From positions 20,134,494-20,198,493 of the forward strand of contig JACSVZ010000002.1 of assembly GCA_014706295.1 (NCBI GenBank): a DNA stretch of 64,000 nucleotides, in the 5' to 3' direction. The position numbers and the translations under genes were made by a program. Under the pieces are notes generated by a model, which was given only the letters and a program-made list of their open reading frames with translations, was not told the DNA's origin and did not search any database. Positions 33,160-46,476 of the stretch are shown here, one piece after another; position 1 is the stretch's first letter; each line of letters opens with the position of its first letter. This DNA comes from Lycocorax pyrrhopterus obiensis. Lineage: Eukaryota; Chordata; Aves; Passeriformes; Paradisaeidae.

Positions 33160-36100
33160 CTGAGGAGTTACTGGCACCTCAGGCTGCTCTGACCGGATCC
33201 ACATCCAGCTTGCCAAACAGCTAAGGCAGGCCCGTGCCAAAATACCACACGCCCATGAAGGATGGGAAGCACCAGATTCGGGAAAGGATCTGGCAAGGGT
33301 AGAGGCCAAGCCTAGTATTTTGACCCTGGAAGCTCCTTCCTATTACACTCCAAAACTTCTTATGGGAAAGAAGCATTTACTCCTGAGACAAACAAGAGTT
33401 CAGATCCTGCTGAGATCACAGAGTATCTCTGCACTGTTCCCTTACCAGACTTCACCTGGCAGCTTCAGAGAATGCACAAACAGGAGCAGCCTACTGCAAC
33501 AAAACGCGGGAAATACTGAGACCCAAATACATAAAAAAATTAATAGAATAAAAATAACAAAAATGTAGCTATATGAAGAGTAGGGAAAATCAGCCAATTT
33601 CGAGCACCTTGTCTGGTGCAGGAAAGAAGTGGTGAAGGTCATGTTCCATCACTTCTAGTTAGAGCTTCTTGAATTATTCCTTTTTGGGAGCAGGGGCCAA
33701 ATCAATGTCTTGGAACATTATGTAATGTCTTGTACAACACTAGAAATCCACCATTTTTTTCTATTTATTTTTACTGAAATGCAAATACAAAATGAATAAT
33801 TTTGAATGTAAAAAATTAATATTTCAAGAATTGATGTCTGATTCAGGACTTGATTTTTAGAAACACCCAAATTCAGAGTGTATGTCTGTAGAACAAGTAC
33901 AACCTCTCCTTCAGAACCTTACAGATATTTGGGTCTGGGTAATGAAGCGTGTCATGAATTCATTGATGACTTCCCTTTGCATCTCAGTAACAGTTAAACA
34001 TATGTCCCATCTGTCAGGTTCCTGAGTTTTAAGTGCCAACTTCCATACTGCATACTCATCACAGTTAATATTAATTGGTAATCAAACAGAAAAGCACCTG
34101 AAGCAAAGAAACAAGACAGAAATAATCTTTTTATTCCCATCAGGCAAGAACTCAGACATGGCAACAGGGCAGTATGTTTACCAGTTATGTTTACCCTGTA
34201 CATAATGAAAGACTTGTCCAACCACAGTGAAAAGTCATTTTTTTCATCAGCATTTTTGTTTTTCAAATGGAAGGTTATTATTATATGCAAAATTGCATTA
34301 AGCATGTATAATGACTTATTCAGTGATTTGCATAAACATCTTCCACGGCATACACAAAACTTGACAGCTGTGATTTCCTTTACCCATGCATAAATAACAA
34401 CAAAATTGGCCCAAAGACTTTTACTTCACATTTTAAATGTGAAGCCTAACAGGGTAAAGAAAAAGGTTATCACTTCCAGAAACACTGGAAAACCACTTAG
34501 CCTAGACCTAGCAAGAACACACTAGAAAGGAAAACACAACAGAAAAATAAGAAAAGAATATAAAATTTCTTAGTCACAGGAGATTTGTTCTCTAATGACT
34601 TCAGTGCTGAATGAGATATAAATACAGTTACAAGAGATAAATCAATGTTTCTTTTAAACGGTAAAGAATATTTTAAGTGTGTTGAGAACTCAGTATTTCA
34701 AATATCCACCATTTGTACACTTGGAGAAGAAAAAATATTTCATTTTTTAAAAATAAAATTAAAATATTTTCAAAATGCTTTTAGGACTTTACAGTAATTT
34801 AAAGTACCTTAAAATACTTTGATTAATCTATTCTGTGGTTAAATTTAAGGTATTTTTGAAGTCTACAAGGAGTAGTCACTGGCTGGAATTTAGTGAAGGT
34901 TCATTATTTGCTTCTTTCTATAACCATTTCTAGCTATTTAAAATGTGCATGAAAATAAATTTTGCTTTAGTCTAGGTGACCACAATGTGCCAATGGAAAG
35001 GCAGGTTTGCTGTCTGAGGAGGTGATTTTCTTCAGACTTAGCCGACATTTAGAAGGTGGGAAGGTATGGAAGAAAATGACTTGCATGACCTTTGCCTTCT
35101 TGCACTCTCAGGTCTAGACCATTTAAATACTTTAGTCAAAGTATCCTCTTTAAACAATACAGGCTTTATTTAGACAATAAGCTGATCAAGCAGACAGGTT
35201 AATTATTTGCCTTCAGCAGGATATGCACATCGGTCACAGGTGAAAATCAAAACTACTTTTGCAGTAAGTTCTACCTACTTTTACTATTACAAAAAAATAC
35301 TGTAACATGAATAGAAAAGTCAAAATTGAATCATAAAGTGAAAATCATTGAGTAATAAGTCTTAAATATTTAGAACTAGAAGGAAATTAGTTAATATTAA
35401 TTTTTAAAAATTCAAATAATAATCTTAACAGAAATATAATCAGTATTTTTTTTTTCAAATTTGTGAAAGTATAAATCAGGGCAGCTTTTGGATAGCAGTC
35501 TCTTGAGCTTCTAATTATTTGCTTATTTAGAACTTAGAAGGAAGGTAGCAGAAATTATGTTACCATCCTTTTGCTAAAAAAAGTTTCACAGCATTTGAGT
35601 TAAGAGCAGCCTGGCCTTGACAGTAGTTTGCTGTACCGGAAGGCAGATAGCATAGCACAGGAAAAGAGCCTAGAGGCATTAGTGTAATCCACCGAGGTTA
35701 AAGTAGGAAAGCTAAAATTATTTAATACTTTTTAAGCCCACAGTACAGTAAATGGTCTGTTGCTAGGAAGCAATCCTGGCTAAAAATACAGCTCTTTTTA
35801 ATATGCTGACTTTATGTCTGAAGAACGCTGGAAACGGGTCTCACCGAAGGTATTTCTCACGCCCCTCCTCTCACTCCACAGAGTCCCCAACTCACATTCA
35901 CAAATGGATGAACCTCAAGTGCTCCTCAGCCTGGAGGTTATGTCTGACCAAGGAAAAGTCAAGTTCAACAGATGGGTGATCTTTTCTAACATCTTGTCAT
36001 GAGTGCCCACATCAGGGGATAATGGTAATAAGTAAAAAATCTTCAAATAATGGTAATAAGTAAAAAATCTTCAAAATTATAACATTTGAAGTTCTGATCC

Positions 36101-37689
36101 CCTGGTCTGACCATAGATTTGCCACCATGAAGGACAAATTTTCTCCCAGGAACCTGAGAACCCTGGGAGAGGCTGACTGCCTGGGGAGATCCTCTGGGGA
36201 AAATTGAGGGATGCAGTAAATGGTCCCAAACCCCTCCTTGTATGCCATGAAAAATTCCCACAAATAAGCAGCATTTTCCCTGTTCTGTGAAAACAAAAGC
36301 ATTTGACAGTCCTAATTTACAGCTGTAAACAGGTGAAGCAATTCTTAGACATGCAAATTAAAAACTAAAAACCTCAGAAACAGAAAGCAGGGTTTGGCAG
36401 TAACAGTGCTGAGGAGTTGCACCCATTCAGCTTTCAGAGAACTCACCAGTTCTACAGTAATACTGGACCAGTAAGTTCAGCACTGTTAAGGAACACAACG
36501 TGCCAAAACATGACTTGCAAGGGATGAAAGTGCCACAAATAACCAGAAAAATGTGACCCCAGTCCTTTCAGGAGGGTCTGGATGAAGCCACAGTTGTTAC
36601 ATTTTGTGCAACACATAAGACAGTCTCACTTCAGAGGATAAACAATATATTAATGAAAGAATAAGATCTATAACCCTAAGCACAGACTTGCAAAGGTATC
36701 ATGAATTACTGAAGCAAGCAACTGAAGACTTTGAGCACAAAATATTACACTGGTCTGTCTATTCTACAGCACTTAGTGAATGCATTCTTTAAGTAAATTG
36801 TGACACAAACCTGTGTTTCTCAGTAGCTTCACAGTGTCTCTGAAAATGAATGTACAAGTAGAAATTGATGATGGCTTTAAAATAAATAGTAAATAAAGTA
36901 TAATGTTTTTCTTTAATTACTAGATAAATTTCCTGTCAATAATTACTGTTATTGCACAATTATTTTGAAATTCAACTTTGTTTTTTATGTTTTTACCCTG
37001 CAATCCTTTTTCCTTTCTAGGTGGTTTTCTGCTGGAAAGGAAGATAGGTTTTCACAGCTAGTTCCACCTTCAGATTTTCAAAAAGCTTATTATTTTTTTG
37101 CTAAAATCCTTTTCTCCTGTCTTTAGTAGAGAACAGCCTGGGCACACTTTTAATTGAGAACCCAGTTTGTCCCCATCCAACAAGTAGGTAATTTTCTCTC
37201 TTATGTTCAGAAACATTACATTTGGAATCCTGTACTTACCAGTCAGCAAACAGTCCTCTGCATCAGTGAGGTATAAAACTCTACTTCTTCTCATTCTTTA
37301 ACACACTGACTACTTGGCATCCTTAGGGAGGAATTTTTTCTCTTTAGATTTCATATTCTCTGTCAATTTGCACATTACAGCCACACAAGAAGTGGACATC
37401 TAAACAGGCTACTTTTTGTGTAGCTTGATGCAAGCCATGGCTGGTATCAGAAATAACGGGAACCATATGCTTTGGAAGCACAATGGTTTTGAATAGCTTT
37501 CTTCAACCTGCTCCTTTTTTGGGAGGCACATTCACACAAGAAAAATCCTATCAGAATGTATGTATTAAGTAGTTAGTTATGGACTTGAAGAATTATCTAC
37601 TTATTTTTACAAATTAAAGTCTGGCAAGTCTTGAAAATTTCAACCTAAACTACAGTTTTAACAGTTCCATTAAGTCTTGTGTCAATGAT
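33160..37689. other. Nothing firmly recognised
   Basis: AT-rich DNA. It includes a perfect-looking 28-bp tandem duplication at 36021-36076 and strongly AT-rich parts near 34680-34860 and 35340-35460. A strong minus-strand donor at 37240 (GACTG|GTAAGT) ends an 18-codon ATG frame starting at 37294. It lacks a convincing acceptor and could only be a first exon. Confidence 0.3.
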
Positions 37690-38305
37690 AAATGCACCTG
37701 GGTCAGGGCAATTGCAAGCAAAGGTACAGGCTAGGCAGAAAACGGACTGGGAGCGACCCTGAAGAGAAGGACTTGGGGTTGCTGGTGGATGAGAAGCTCA
37801 AGACGGGCTGACACAGTGCACTTGCAGCACAGAAAGCCAATTGTGGGCTGCATGAGAAGCAGTGTGGGCAGCACAGTGAGCGAGGGGATTCTGCCCCTCT
37901 GCTCTGCCCTGGTGAGACCCTACCACGAGTGCTGCATCCAGCTCTGGGGTGCCCAGCATAAAGACATGGACCTGTTGGACTGAGTCCAGAGGAGGCCACA
38001 AAGACTATCAGAGAGCACCAACCCTACGAAGACAAACTGAGAGAGTTGTGGCTGCTCAGCCTGGAGAAGAGAAGGCTCCATGGAGACCTCAGGGCAGCCT
38101 TCCAGTATCTAAAGGGAGCTGACAAGAAAGCTGGAGAGGAATTTTTTACAAGAACGTGCACTGATAGGACAAGGGGAATGGTTTTAAACTGAAGGAGGGG
38201 AGATTTACATCAGACATTAGGAAGAAAGTCTTCACTGTGAGATTGATGAGGCACTGGAACAAGTTTCCCAGAGAAGTCGTGGATGCCCCAACCTTAAGTT
38301 CAAAG
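37690..38305 (+). mobile_element. CR1 LINE fragment, end of ORF2 plus 3' UTR
   Basis: The order matches CR1: TGCACCTGGGTCAGGGCAAT, GAGAAGGACTTGGGGTTGCT, GATTCTGCCCCTCTGCTCTG, CATCCAGCTCTGGGGTGCC, GACATGGACCTGTTGGA, then CTCAGCCTGGAGAAGAGAAG, and ATAGGACAAGGGGAATGG. This covers the last part of the reverse-transcriptase frame and part of the 3' UTR, about 615 bp. The frame is broken by stops and small changes, so the copy is dead. The open frames of 60 to 100 codons on both strands here are remnants or antisense shadows of CR1. Confidence 0.95.
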
Positions 38306-41300
38306 ACCATCACACAATATTATAATTAACTAATCTGAAATGCCTGAGTTACTGCTAAAGAGCTTTTTAATTCCTTTTCTTTAAAACTGCTGTATTTACC
38401 ACAGAGAATTTACACCATCACAAGGAAAACATAATTTCCCAGAGCCAATGTGTTCATTACTTGTGATGCAACTTGCAGCATGAGGAGTTCCTTCTCCTTG
38501 AAAACCATATAGTACAAAAATACAGTAGTTTCCATTAGTGTGGGAACATACCACATTTCTCATAGGATTCAAAGTATTTCCCCTAGCAACAATATACTTA
38601 CAGAAAAGATACAAAGGAGTAGTTAAAAGCATTGGCTGTAAGTGTAAATAAGTCCTTAATTTACAATCATGAGCTAGTCTGGTGCCATTCCAGTCATAAA
38701 TATGTAGAAATTACTCCAATAGTTTAGACCAACTGGGGTTTAGATTTCCACTTAAGTGATTTTTTATTTTTTTTTCTAAAGAAGGCAATGTGCACAATTT
38801 TAAGATTTATTTCAGTTATAAACACATTTCAAAGGAGGTGCTTTGAAAAATAAACCAGAAACGTTGTCCTTTGGAAGAAGTCACTTACAAAACATCTCTT
38901 AAAATAATCTCTTTCCAATTTACCAAGATGGTAAGGGAAATTTAGAGGAAAGGCTGCAATTCAAAAGCCATTTCTTCATGAGTGCTTAAATCACCCACAA
39001 AAATAGCTGAAATTAAAACCTGCATCCTTACTGGGATCTGATCCCTTAGCACGTTGTTGTCCCAGCAGCAGTTCAGGTTTAGAGAGGTACCAGTGCCTCA
39101 TTCACCCATCAGCACGTGAACCCTTTTCCTCCCTCCCCCACCAAACCTGCACATGTGTGTACACAGTGTGCAGGTAACCCTATCAGTAGGGTGGTGTAAG
39201 GCCATATTACCTGGGCAACACCATCAGACACACCAAAATCAGGACAAACTGGGAAAAAAAGTGATTAGTGTTTTTTTGGATGAGAATCAGGCTGGGGAAG
39301 GGGAAGAACTCAGGAGGAAAGAAGGGATAATAAGAATCGGCAGATTGATGCAGTGACTGATGGTGTTTCGGGGTGCTTATCAAGCAACCCCAAACCTGGG
39401 TCCTTCCACTCACAGCTCAGAAATCAGGGTGCTGGGTTAAACAGCGCTAGGCTATTAACAGGGAGTGGCTTTGCTTCAGCCAGAGAAGCGCTTCCCTCCT
39501 CACAGCCACCCCGCTTCAGTCAGGCACAGCAGCTGAACACTCCACACGGATCCCTTCAAAACCCCGCAGAGCAGCAGTGCCCGGTCACACCACTCACTTT
39601 GCAGGCCCAGGCACTGCAGCCTTGGGGGCTGCTGCTGGATCACTGGACTTGCTGATATAAAATAAACTTCCCCCTTGTTTTGGAAAGGTGAGACATCAGT
39701 TTTATTCATTTAAAAGACTTCCAATGCAACAGCGTACAGTGGTGATTGACTGGTAACATGAGATTTTCTGATAGAGGAGAACAGGCCAATAATATATGCA
39801 TTACAGTGCAGCTCACATTCCTTGTCGTGCAGCCCACATCCCCTGTCATCCCTAATGCAGGTGAAAAGACTGAAATGTCTGATCTGGTGACAGTGGAGAA
39901 AGATGTTGTGTGACTGATGCTATTTTACTCATCACAAATATAGTATAACCATACCTAGCATTGTCTCGCAGTCACACAGCACACAGAGGTTACATCAGAA
40001 CAGATTTGCTGACTTCAAACAAGCATTCAGAGATAATTACTTAACCTTACAGGACAATATTAAGCATTTGACAGAGCTGACAACATCTGAAATGATACTT
40101 GAGAGTACAGTTTGTTCAGAACAAAGCCAGAAAGTCATTTAATAGATTTTGCTCTACCACTGTGTCATTTTGCCAGGAACTGAAGAGCAGATCCCCGTTC
40201 TGCCCTGTCCCCTCTCCTGCTGCTTTGTTGGCCAAAGTACTGGGAACACTTCAAAATATCTGGCAATCCAACACTTTTCTACTTACTCTTCATATCAAAG
40301 CTTGTAGGAGAACTCAATTAAGTTTATGAGCTTTTGTAAGTGACCTTGCAAGGGCCCAATTGTCAGTGATGAAATAGCTGGCACACAGCGTGTTTAATTT
40401 CTGTTTACAATGGGAAAAATTTCCTAACACAAGTTTCTGTGATATTGAGAAGCATTTTACAATTATAATAAACCAACAAAAATTTGTCAGAACTCTTAAA
40501 ATTAAAGCTACCTAAGTGAAACAATTAATAGACCATACTACTACATCAATAATATATTCATACTACATTAAAACTTTTTAAGAGTTCAAAATAGATATTT
40601 TGATTGTTTTCCATGAAAGAATACAATTTATCAGTTGCTGAACTAAAAATCTGCTATAGCTGGCAATGGGTGATGATGTTTCTTCTTCCTACAAAAAATC
40701 TGCTCCTAAAAATATATTTTAAAAGGAAATTAATATCTATTCCATAGTTATATTTTGCCTCATTAGCTTTATTCTCTATCAATTGTTAATGACTCAAAAG
40801 AACATCACAACATTAATGTCTTTCAAGCACAGTATTCCATGCATGTATTCACACTAAGTACTTACAAATTCCTGTGTTGTCAGTCTTCAGAAAGAGATCA
40901 AGACATTAAATACAATCTCAATTTCTGTACAATAGAAAGTATGATAAAAATTACAAGGAAGTCCTTCACTCTTTTCCAACTGATAAATGAAACAGAACCA
41001 AAAAATTAGTTGTGTGCTCTGTGAGAAACAAGGTATGGTATATGAGCAAATTCAAAGTCTGCAAATCAAGGTTTTTGTGAGAAGAAAAAACGAGTTATTG
41101 GATTAGAGTGTTATACAATGGTGCTTCTGCTTCATATTCATCGTCTGAATCACAGCAGACCATATCAACTGTTGTTCTGATTTCTTACAACTAATGAAGG
41201 CAATAATTATGATGAGGCATTCCAGCAACATCCCATTTCACCAACAGGCAAGAGGAGCTCTAGGACTAGATTGAGATGATGGTTTATAAAGAGTAAACAG

Positions 41301-41827
41301 TTTCTCAGAAGATGTCGTATCTGATTCACGCCTTCCAATATGAAATAAATAAAGAAGTAGGTATCAGCAGCTGGGACAACAGTACTTTGTTTTCCCTGTT
41401 CCCTTTGTGCTTTTGGGATTTCATTCTGTTTTTTATGATGTCTTTAGACATTCTTGCATCTTTAGGGAGGAACTTTTAACTTCAAGGACATCTGAATGGC
41501 CCTTTTCAGATAAAGAAAGAGTAAGAATGTTTGGTACTTGGATTTTAACAACATGAAATCACATTCAGAAGTGCAGCTGTGAACAAATCTGTAAAATAAT
41601 ATCTTGCATATTAGTGCACTCAAACAACCCAACATAGTTATATGTCCTTTTTTTTATGAGAGCTTCCTCTCAGTCTAAAGAAGATTATGTTCTTTGAATG
41701 CATCTATCTCAAATTGTTTACTAGCCTTATTTTAGGAAGTGACATTTAATGTTACTTAACAAAAATACTATTCTTATTCACAATAGGAGTACCTAGCACA
41801 CTAAGCAGTGCTTTATGCCCCCACAGA
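38306..41827. other. Nothing firmly recognised
   Basis: AT-rich, with a moderately GC-rich section at 39360-39650. A 38-bp segment at 39211-39248 on the minus strand has an excellent acceptor (CACTTTTTTTCCCAG) and a donor CCCAG|GTAATA. It is open in two frames and might be a small internal exon. Confidence 0.3.
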
Positions 41828-42218
41828 AGCACACGGGTTAGGTTGGAAGGGACCACAGTGGGTCATCTGATCCAACCTCCCTGCTCAAGGAGGGCCATCC
41901 CAGAGCACGTGGCACAGGACTGTATCCAGATGGTCCTTGAATACCCCTGTGAGCGAGACTGCACTCTGTCTCTGGTCAACTTGTTCCAGTGCTCAGTTAC
42001 CCTCATGGCAAAGAAGTTCTTCTCCATAACTCAGGTAGAACTTCCTGTGCAACGATTTCTGCCCATTGTCTCTTGTCCTATTGCTTGGCATCCCGAGAAG
42101 AGCCTGGTCCATCCTCTTGGCACCCTCCCTTCAGATACTGAGACAGATAACATCTCCTCTCAATTGTCTCTTCTCGCAGCTGAATGGGCCCAGCTCCCTT
42201 CTTTATTCAACTTGGTGT
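41828..42218 (-). mobile_element. CR1 LINE 3' fragment
   Basis: The plus strand reads the reverse of CR1: GGTTGGAAGGGACCACAGTG, GATCCAACCTCCCTGCTCAA, CAACTTGTTCCAGTGCTC, AAAGAAGTTCTTCTCCATAA, GCCCATTGTCTCTTGTCCTA, and CAGCTGAATGGGCCCAGCTC. It is about 390 bp and 5'-truncated. The 125-codon open frame across it is antisense CR1 and not a gene. Confidence 0.92.
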
Positions 42219-45200
42219 AGATACAAAGGGAAATCAGACAATACAACCTCAAAATTACTGGAAGACTCAATAGAAGTCATATCAAAAAGTACAAGTTACT
42301 CTTTGCCACAGCAGTTAATCCAATGGAAGAAAAAGACCACAAGACAGTAAAACCTGCAAGTATTAAACACAGATGAGCCCTGCAATAAAATAATTCCCAC
42401 ATGAAGAATACGGTACTGGTTTGGAATGCTGAATACTAAAAAACTGAGGTGTTGTTTGCAAAGAAATTCCTACTATTTTCTAAAAATTCTGAAGACAAAG
42501 AGATACTATTACAGAAAGTATCAAAGTGTCTGTTGAAGTTTATCAAATTTAATTTACCTAACAAATTGACTACAAATATTTTCCATTCAAGAACCAGGCT
42601 CTATAACATGGGAGAAATCTTGCAGAGTGGGATTTTCCAAGAAGAAATGCCAAAGACATGTTGAAATGTGGAAACAGCATTCGGCCTGGAAATAGGGCAA
42701 GAATTCAATACACTGTACCCAGATACTTATTCACCAAAGCCAACATGAATTGAAAGACATCAGGAAGCAGATTGGGCAGTCAGATATAAAGGCCATCCCT
42801 TAAGCCTCTGCAGAGCAGGCCTCACTGACAGGCTCTAGGGAGAGGTCTGGACTTTTAAATTCTTGAAATCTAGAGCTTTTACAGCTTTATTTACTTCTTT
42901 CCTGTTTTTCAGGTCAAATTATCTTCACTCCCTAATGTCCTTTGAATTTCTTCTCTCATTTCCATGATGTTTTCACTTGTGACAGAAAGCATCTATAAAT
43001 CATGTATAATAGAGAGATTTTCAGTGCCAATGTGTATCTTGGGACTGCAGCATACACTCCCACATAAGTAACTTTTTATTGTACTTTTTTTTTCCCCATG
43101 TGTGACACACCTTTGCATACCTTTGCCCAGATTTATCTAGTCTAGTAATCAACTGTTGTATTTTGTGTTAACAAGTGTTGATGCTATTTTTATTCTAAAG
43201 AAGACATCTTACTGACACAGCTTTCTGACAGCTGATGATCATCCAGAGAAACTATGTTAACTGTGCTGCTGGGTTTTTTTTTGTTATGGTAATTTTTATC
43301 ACAGTCTTTTCTACCATAATAAATAATATAAAATGCATGGTTTATTTGGTTTAGTTTTCTGCACAGTATTACATTCAAATTGCTTCTAAATGCTCAAAAA
43401 CAATTTCCACGCAGGAAATCCTGTTTGTAGTTTCCTTCAAGAACAGGCTGCCTTGTAAAAAAGAACTTAAGAAGACTTTCAATGTAATCAATATAACCTA
43501 TGAATTCAGTATAAAATAGTTAATGATTAGATAAAAATATTCTCCTATGAGTAAGTATACCCAGCAAGAAACAAACAGATACAGAATACTTTGAGCATAT
43601 AATGCTAAATTTCCATGAAATTCTGATCAACTGTATCCATAACTTTATGACTAAAATATGGGCACATTTCTTGAACATTTCTCGTGAGCCTTTTTCATTG
43701 TATGTGTCATTTTCAGTCAGCATCACACGGTACTTGCTGAACAGTATAACTTCATGGGATACAATAATCACAGGACATTACAAGATCTATACACAAGCAG
43801 AATCCCAGCTGAAATGTAGCAACTGTGCTTGGACAAGTATTTTTGAAAGGGAGCAGGATGAATTCAAAGAGAAAATTATACAGCCTTAACATACAGCATT
43901 AAAACAAAACAAACAAAAAAAAAAAGAAATCCCTATCAGCTCTAACATTAAGCAAATACAAAAGGATTAAAACTTCTCCATCTTCCTCAGCTTTTACAGA
44001 GAATTCCTAGGTTGCAGTATGTTCTCAGTCCTAAATGTCCAATATCCATTCTTTTGATTATCTTTCTGTTTCCCTTGGCTACTAAAATTTTAAGAATAAT
44101 TTTTCAATTAATGCACTAACGTTTTGAGTGAAGAATTCATAAATGCTTATGCAGTTACATGTTTAAATTTGTCATGCATCACTGGAAAAATAAACCATTT
44201 ACACTTTATTCACTCTGAGCCCATTTATGCCTCTAGAAATGCGAGATATATCGGACACTTTGGCATAAATTGCAACCCCAGTCAGTTTTAATCTTTGCAA
44301 TTCAAATATAGGAAAATCACATTACAAATTTATATTACAAGCACCTCAAATTTTAGTAGGGGCAAAAACCTTAGAAAATTAAAAATTAAACGACAGTAGA
44401 AATAATTAAACCACTGAAGCATACAGCTGGCATTCCTGTACCCAGGTTTTAATGTCCAAGGCCAGTACAAGTATTGCTGAGAAAAACTGGCACAAATTCC
44501 TTTTGTCCACAGATGCATCTGTAATCTCACCTTCTATTTCATCTCAGACAACATTACGTTCAAACTAAGGTTTGTATTTTTTCCAACACTCTCCCCTGTC
44601 CCAGAAAAACTGAAAGTTTCTAAAAATTTCAAGCAACTTCAAGGCAGCTCAAATCAGTTGTGACTGGGTCAACTGTTAACTTCTGCTTTTTTATTAACTC
44701 CTGATAGTGGAAAAAAACCCCATCCTAACTTTTACATATTAAAAAGTGGGAAACATATTCCTCTTGCCCTCCCCATTATATCTGTGAGGTTACAAAACAT
44801 CCACAGAAATTAGAAGCAGAGATTAGACATCTGTGGTAAATGCTTGTGCATGCTGTTACACAGTATTAACAAAAAAGTACTCCGGGAAAGTTAACTTCTC
44901 CTTACTGTATGAAGTCAGTAAACAACAACTTTCTACCTTTAACACAAATCACTCTCAAGACTCTTTAAAAAACTGCTGCATGGTAGTCACGACGTCAGCA
45001 CACTGTACAGAACTGCTAAAATTAATGATAGATTCTGATCTGGAATGCACCACTAATTTATTTTTCAGACTTGACTGCTTGATATCAGAGATCACGCAGG
45101 CGAGTCAAGCAGGGTTATGGATAGGATGCATCTCCCCATCCAGCCCAGACTGGCAGTGACTCTGCTGGATGGGCAGGCTGAGCGCAATCCCAGCCTTGTG

Positions 45201-46293
45201 CGCACAGGCCACGACTTCCCGCAGAAGCTGCCATCCACGCAGCTCCACTCGCTGCCACAGCCAGGCTGCTCTGGGGATGTGGCAGCATCCTGGGTCCCCT
45301 GATTCAAGGGAAAACTTTCAGAAATGTCAAGGGAAGCAAGTCCTCTAGCTTACAGCAGACTACTTAAAGTTCTGCATGCCCTGATGACCTTTCTGCTAAT
45401 CAGATTATGAATGTAGCTCCAACCAAAATCAGTGGGAATTACACTGATAAATAAGTACAAGGAGAAACAGAGGAAGGGATAATATGTAGCTAAGCTTTTT
45501 GCCTTTTCTTTTCTAGTGCTTTGAATCCCCTGAGCTTTCTGCAGGACACCACTAGAGCCCCATGTAACCAAAGGAAGACAACCCAGCAGCCACAGGAGCT
45601 TTCACAAAAGGTTTGCCTCTGAAGGATGGAGACAACCCAGACCTGCCTCTATTAATAGAAAGAAACCTGTGCTGCCAGCAGAGAGAGCCAAATGTGTCAT
45701 CAGAAGTTTGCTGAGGAAGCTTGCTCTATTACTCAGGAATGCTGAGAGCTGTCTCCACTAGAAACTAAGGACTTGAAAACAACCAGAAAGAAAGCAAATT
45801 ACAATGTCATTTCAGTCAATGATTAGTTGACAGAGTGAGTACTGTATCGTATTAGCACACACTAGACCAGGACAAGACAGAACCAAAACAGCAACCCACC
45901 AATTTACTGGAAAGAAACACAACTTCATAAGCAATGTAACATACAAAATACTTTTTTAATGTTTTTCACCAATAATGTTGCACTTCAGACAAAAAGTATC
46001 TACAGCTGTTTCAGCTGTGTCAGTCTTTAAATGCCAAGAGCCATGATTTATCAAAGGATGAAAGTCTTCCATCCAAGCCAGAGTTGAGTAATCAATTGTC
46101 TTTTACACCACATACTCCTGCAATTATTGCTTGGATACATCTTTAAGCCCAGAGAGATACTGCTGCAGTCAGGAGCTCTCTCCACAGACCTTCCATCAAA
46201 CCCTAGCTTACCCTCCTTCAATAACATTTTAAAACGGTGCTGTGAAATGAGCAATAGCTTCATCACTGTTTCACAGACAGGTGACACGTGCAC
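42219..46293. other. Nothing firmly recognised
   Basis: AT-rich DNA with an A-rich run near 43905-43925 and a more GC-rich part at 45095-45300 that shows no repeat or exon signature I can defend. Confidence 0.35.
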
Positions 46294-46476
46294 CTTCAAT
46301 ATTTCCTGACTTCATGCACTTTTGCAGTCTCTTCACGGGATCGATACTAACCCACAGCAGATCAATAGTAATAGCACGCCTGTGAACAGCAGGTACTTCT
46401 CTCCAAGTTTTCCTCTCATCCATGTGCCTCAAGAACCTCAAGTGAAGAGAACTCATCCGAGGGAACCTTTTGTCCT
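46294..46476 (-). CDS. Candidate internal coding exon
   Basis: An acceptor GATGTGCTTCTAACAG and a donor GAAG|GTGCAC bound 183 bp, a typical exon length. The segment holds 60 open codons, with two bases of a split codon at the start and one at the end. Peptide pieces are DKRFPRMSSLHLRFLRHM, then DERKTWREVPAVHRRAI, TIDLLWVSIDPVKRLQ and KCMKSGNIE. The codons look coding rather than random AT-rich. The donor is moderate. The exon sits on the same strand as the CpG-linked exons at 51.7-52.4 kb and the coding-like segments at 32.4-33.2 kb, as one leftward gene would predict. The protein is not recognised. Confidence 0.35.

Noticed and set aside
37703..38001. Open frames on both strands near 37.8 kb
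   Set aside because: They are remnants or antisense readings of the CR1 fragment at 37690-38305.
41843..42220. 125-codon plus-strand open frame
   Set aside because: It is antisense to a CR1 3' fragment.
44533..44567. Strong minus-strand donor GAAG|GTGAGA at 44533
   Set aside because: All frames leading into it contain stops, and the acceptor is only fair. It could be a UTR exon, but nothing supports that.
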